This document shows positions 42,044 to 43,884 of a stretch of DNA of 43,884 nucleotides, in pieces. Source of the stretch: Candidatus Delongbacteria bacterium (GTDB lineage Bacteria; UBA4055); contig JAFGVM010000002.1 in the NCBI GenBank assembly GCA_016937995.1, forward strand, positions 1-43,884. The letters run 5' to 3'. The position numbers and the translations under genes were made by a program. Position 1 is the first letter of the stretch; each line of letters opens with the position of its first letter. The notes below the pieces were generated by a model, which saw only the letters and a program-made list of their open reading frames with translations, did no database searches and was not told the origin of the DNA.

Positions 42044-43884
42044 TTACGAGAGCTTCTTCATACTCAGCCCAACTCGTCCCTTTTCTTTATCAATTGAAAA
42101 CACTGAAACATCGACGATATCACCGACTTTTACTATCTCTGACGGATTTTTTACGAATTTGTCTGCCATTTGCGAAACATGAACCAAGGCATCCTGCTTT
42201 ATACCAATATCAACGAAAGCTCCAAAATCAACAATATTTCTCACTGTCCCTTTGAGTTTCATTCCAACACTAAGATCTTCTGCTTTCAGAACATCACTAC
42301 GAAGTATCGGTTTGGATAATTCCTCTCTGGGATCACGACCCGGTTTCTGAAGATTTTCCAGAATATCGATTAAAGTTGGAAGTCCGACACCAATCTTTTC
42401 AGCAAGCTCTTTATCAGGCTTAATATTACGAATAGTTTCTATGGTTTCAGAGTGATTAATTTCTTTGTTCTGTAGATCATGTATTTTCAATAACTTATCT
42501 ACAGCTGTATAACTTTCAGGATGTATTGCTGTAATATCTAATGGGTTCGTACCGTTACTGATCTTCAGGAAACCTGCACATTGTTCAAATACTTTTAGAG
42601 ACATTTTGGTTATATTCTTCAATTCAGCTCTACTTTTATAATATCCATGACTGTTTCGAAGATCAATAACTTTCTCTGCTGCTCTTTTAGTAAGCCCGGA
42701 GACTCTGCAGAGAAGTGGTGATGAAGCTGTATTAAGATCAACACCGACATGATTAACTACCGATTCAACAACAGTATCAAGCCTTTGATCAAGCACTTTT
42801 TGATTGATATCATGCTGATATAGCCCTACACCAATAGACTTAGGATCGATCTTAACAAGTTCTGCTAAAGGATCAAGAACTCTTCTCGCTATTGAAATAT
42901 TCCCTCTCTGAGCAGCTTCGAGATCAGGGAATTCTTCCTGAGCGATCTTTGATGCTGAATAAACAGATGCTCCAGCTTCATTTACTATTAGATATTTACA
43001 TTCAAGGTTATTATCTTTGATCATACCTGCTACGATAGACTCAGTTTCACGACTGGCAGTACCATTTCCTATAGCTATAACTTGAACCTTATAAAGCTTG
43101 ATAGTTTTGACCATTAGATCTACAGCTTCAGCAGTTTTTCTCTGAGGTGGATGAGGGTACATTGTATTTCCGTATAGATATTTACCGGTTGGATCTATCA
43201 CAGCTATTTTACAGCCTGATATAAAGCCCGGGTCAATTCCCATTATCACATTGTTTAGTAAAGGCGGTTGTAAAAGTAATTGTCTGAGATTCGTAGCAAA
43301 TACTTCTACTGCATGAAGTTCAGCTTTTTCAGTCAGTTCTTTTCTTACTTCTCTTTCAAGAGATGGAAATAAAAGTCTTTTCCAACTGTCTTTGATAACG
43401 TCTTCTATCATGTCATTAAAAAATGACCTGTCAGTATGAAAGAAACACTTTCGAATAGTATTGTTTAAAATATCCTGCTCATAATCGAGGCTTATCTTTA
43501 AAACACCCTCTGATTCACCCCTGTTTATTGCAAGTATCTGGTGAGGTTTGATATACTTAACCGATATTTTAAAATCGTGATATATTTGATAAACATCTTT
43601 TGCTTTTTTATCTGATTGTTGAGAGTAGCTACTTGTAGGCTGAGGTTCGTCTTCATCATCAGAGGTCTTTTTGACTTTTTCTTTAGCTTTTTCAGAGATA
43701 ATAGTACTACGATTCTGTAAATATTCCCTGCAGAACTTACGGATCGAAGCATGTTCTGCTATCATTTCTGACAAGATACCCTTTGCACCGTTAATAGCTT
43801 CTTCTGTATCGTTCACACCTTTATCTACATTGATATATTTATTACATTCAGCTTTAAAGTCACCTGAGAAATTAGAATTATTCA
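42044..43884 (-). CDS. tex: Tex-family RNA-binding transcription accessory protein, 5' end cut by window
   Basis: 612 residues are visible and the frame stays open to the right edge, so a start such as the GTG at 43816 is only internal. Domains in order: part of the Tex N-terminal helical region, a YqgF/RNase H-like domain (IMGIDPGFISGCKIAVIDPTGKYLYG, VIAIGNGTASRETE, NEAGASVYSAS), the helix-hairpin-helix region (VDLNTASSPLLCRVSGLTKRAAEKVIDLR), and a C-terminal S1 domain (GTVRNIVDFGAFVDIGIKQDALVHVS). This is the canonical Tex layout. Full proteins are about 700-780 residues, so roughly 100-150 N-terminal residues lie outside. It is a cytoplasmic nucleic-acid-binding protein linked to transcription and stress tolerance. 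Confidence 0.95.
   Translation of the reverse strand, partial: NNSNFSGDFKAECNKYINVDKGVNDTEEAINGAKGILSEMIAEHASIRKFCREYLQNRSTIISEKAKEKVKKTSDDEDEPQPTSSYSQQSDKKAKDVYQIYHDFKISVKYIKPHQILAINRGESEGVLKISLDYEQDILNNTIRKCFFHTDRSFFNDMIEDVIKDSWKRLLFPSLEREVRKELTEKAELHAVEVFATNLRQLLLQPPLLNNVIMGIDPGFISGCKIAVIDPTGKYLYGNTMYPHPPQRKTAEAVDLMVKTIKLYKVQVIAIGNGTASRETESIVAGMIKDNNLECKYLIVNEAGASVYSASKIAQEEFPDLEAAQRGNISIARRVLDPLAELVKIDPKSIGVGLYQHDINQKVLDQRLDTVVESVVNHVGVDLNTASSPLLCRVSGLTKRAAEKVIDLRNSHGYYKSRAELKNITKMSLKVFEQCAGFLKISNGTNPLDITAIHPESYTAVDKLLKIHDLQNKEINHSETIETIRNIKPDKELAEKIGVGLPTLIDILENLQKPGRDPREELSKPILRSDVLKAEDLSVGMKLKGTVRNIVDFGAFVDIGIKQDALVHVSQMADKFVKNPSEIVKVGDIVDVSVFSIDKEKGRVGLSMKKLS

Noticed and set aside
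1-43884. tRNA, rRNA, riboswitch, phage or defence islands
   Set aside because: I found no cloverleaf-like, rRNA-like or conserved riboswitch sequences, no integrase or phage structural genes, and no recognised defence genes. The intergenic space is short and mostly palindromic repeats.

Overview
The window is an AT-rich bacterial chromosome segment (about one third G+C by eye) that is densely coded. It looks like a member of the Fibrobacterota-Chlorobi-Bacteroidota (FCB) superphylum. The support is NYPNPFNP-type C-terminal sorting domains (type IX secretion style) on secreted papain-like peptidases, a gingipain-type C25 peptidase, LytS/LytTR signalling, a CsgG-like/DUF5683-like envelope protein and a peptidase/propeller/Omp85 fusion. 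A candidate phylum such as Delongbacteria or Cloacimonadota would fit, but no marker gene here allows placement. No rRNA, tRNA, CRISPR array or prophage was seen.

Layout. Bases 1-6125 (minus strand) carry two tandem paralogous secreted C1 peptidases; the first is cut by the window edge. Next come rdgB (6243-6839), a bidirectional terminator, and a convergent pyruvate carboxylase subunit B/OadA-type carboxyltransferase (6856-8514). From a divergent intergenic region starts the overlapping pabA-pabB-pabC set for p-aminobenzoate (8655-11381). Bases 11435-17107 hold three envelope proteins: a YiiX-like papain-fold hydrolase, a CsgG-like protein, and a metallopeptidase/beta-propeller/Omp85-barrel fusion. 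Bases 17238-25176 hold rpe, a fused radical SAM/DUF2344 protein, an AsmA-like anchored protein, a gingipain-like peptidase and a MATE exporter. A REP-associated tyrosine transposase (RAYT) follows at 25182-25784, then a DUF4153 membrane protein, and then (27968-29749) an unusual membrane-anchored protein whose C-terminal two thirds reads as two tandem degenerate GlmU-like nucleotidyltransferase domains. Further on are a YfbK-like VWA protein, a SO_0444-type metal permease fused to an HMA domain, a 53-aa ORF, a secreted ankyrin/metallo-beta-lactamase fusion, and a signalling set (anchored propeller protein, TPR-LytS kinase, LytTR regulator). The window ends with an ABC-F ATPase and a 5'-truncated tex.

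Intergenic space is rich in short palindromes of several families. One family (GGGGCG...CGCCCC hairpins with 4-nt loops) lies both between genes and, in frame, inside the RAYT gene, which suggests that RAYT and these hairpins belong together. A 76-78 bp two-hairpin element occurs twice in inverted orientation, and one copy sits inside a 286-bp unit bounded by an exact 18-bp inverted repeat. The LytTR regulator gene ends in a perfect 19-bp inverted repeat that includes its last codons.

The best candidates for something undescribed are the tandem pseudo-GlmU membrane protein, the RAYT carrying its own palindromes in its coding sequence, the peptidase/propeller/Omp85 fusion, and the secreted ankyrin/MBL protein. 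All family assignments come from reading motifs by eye; no database search was possible.
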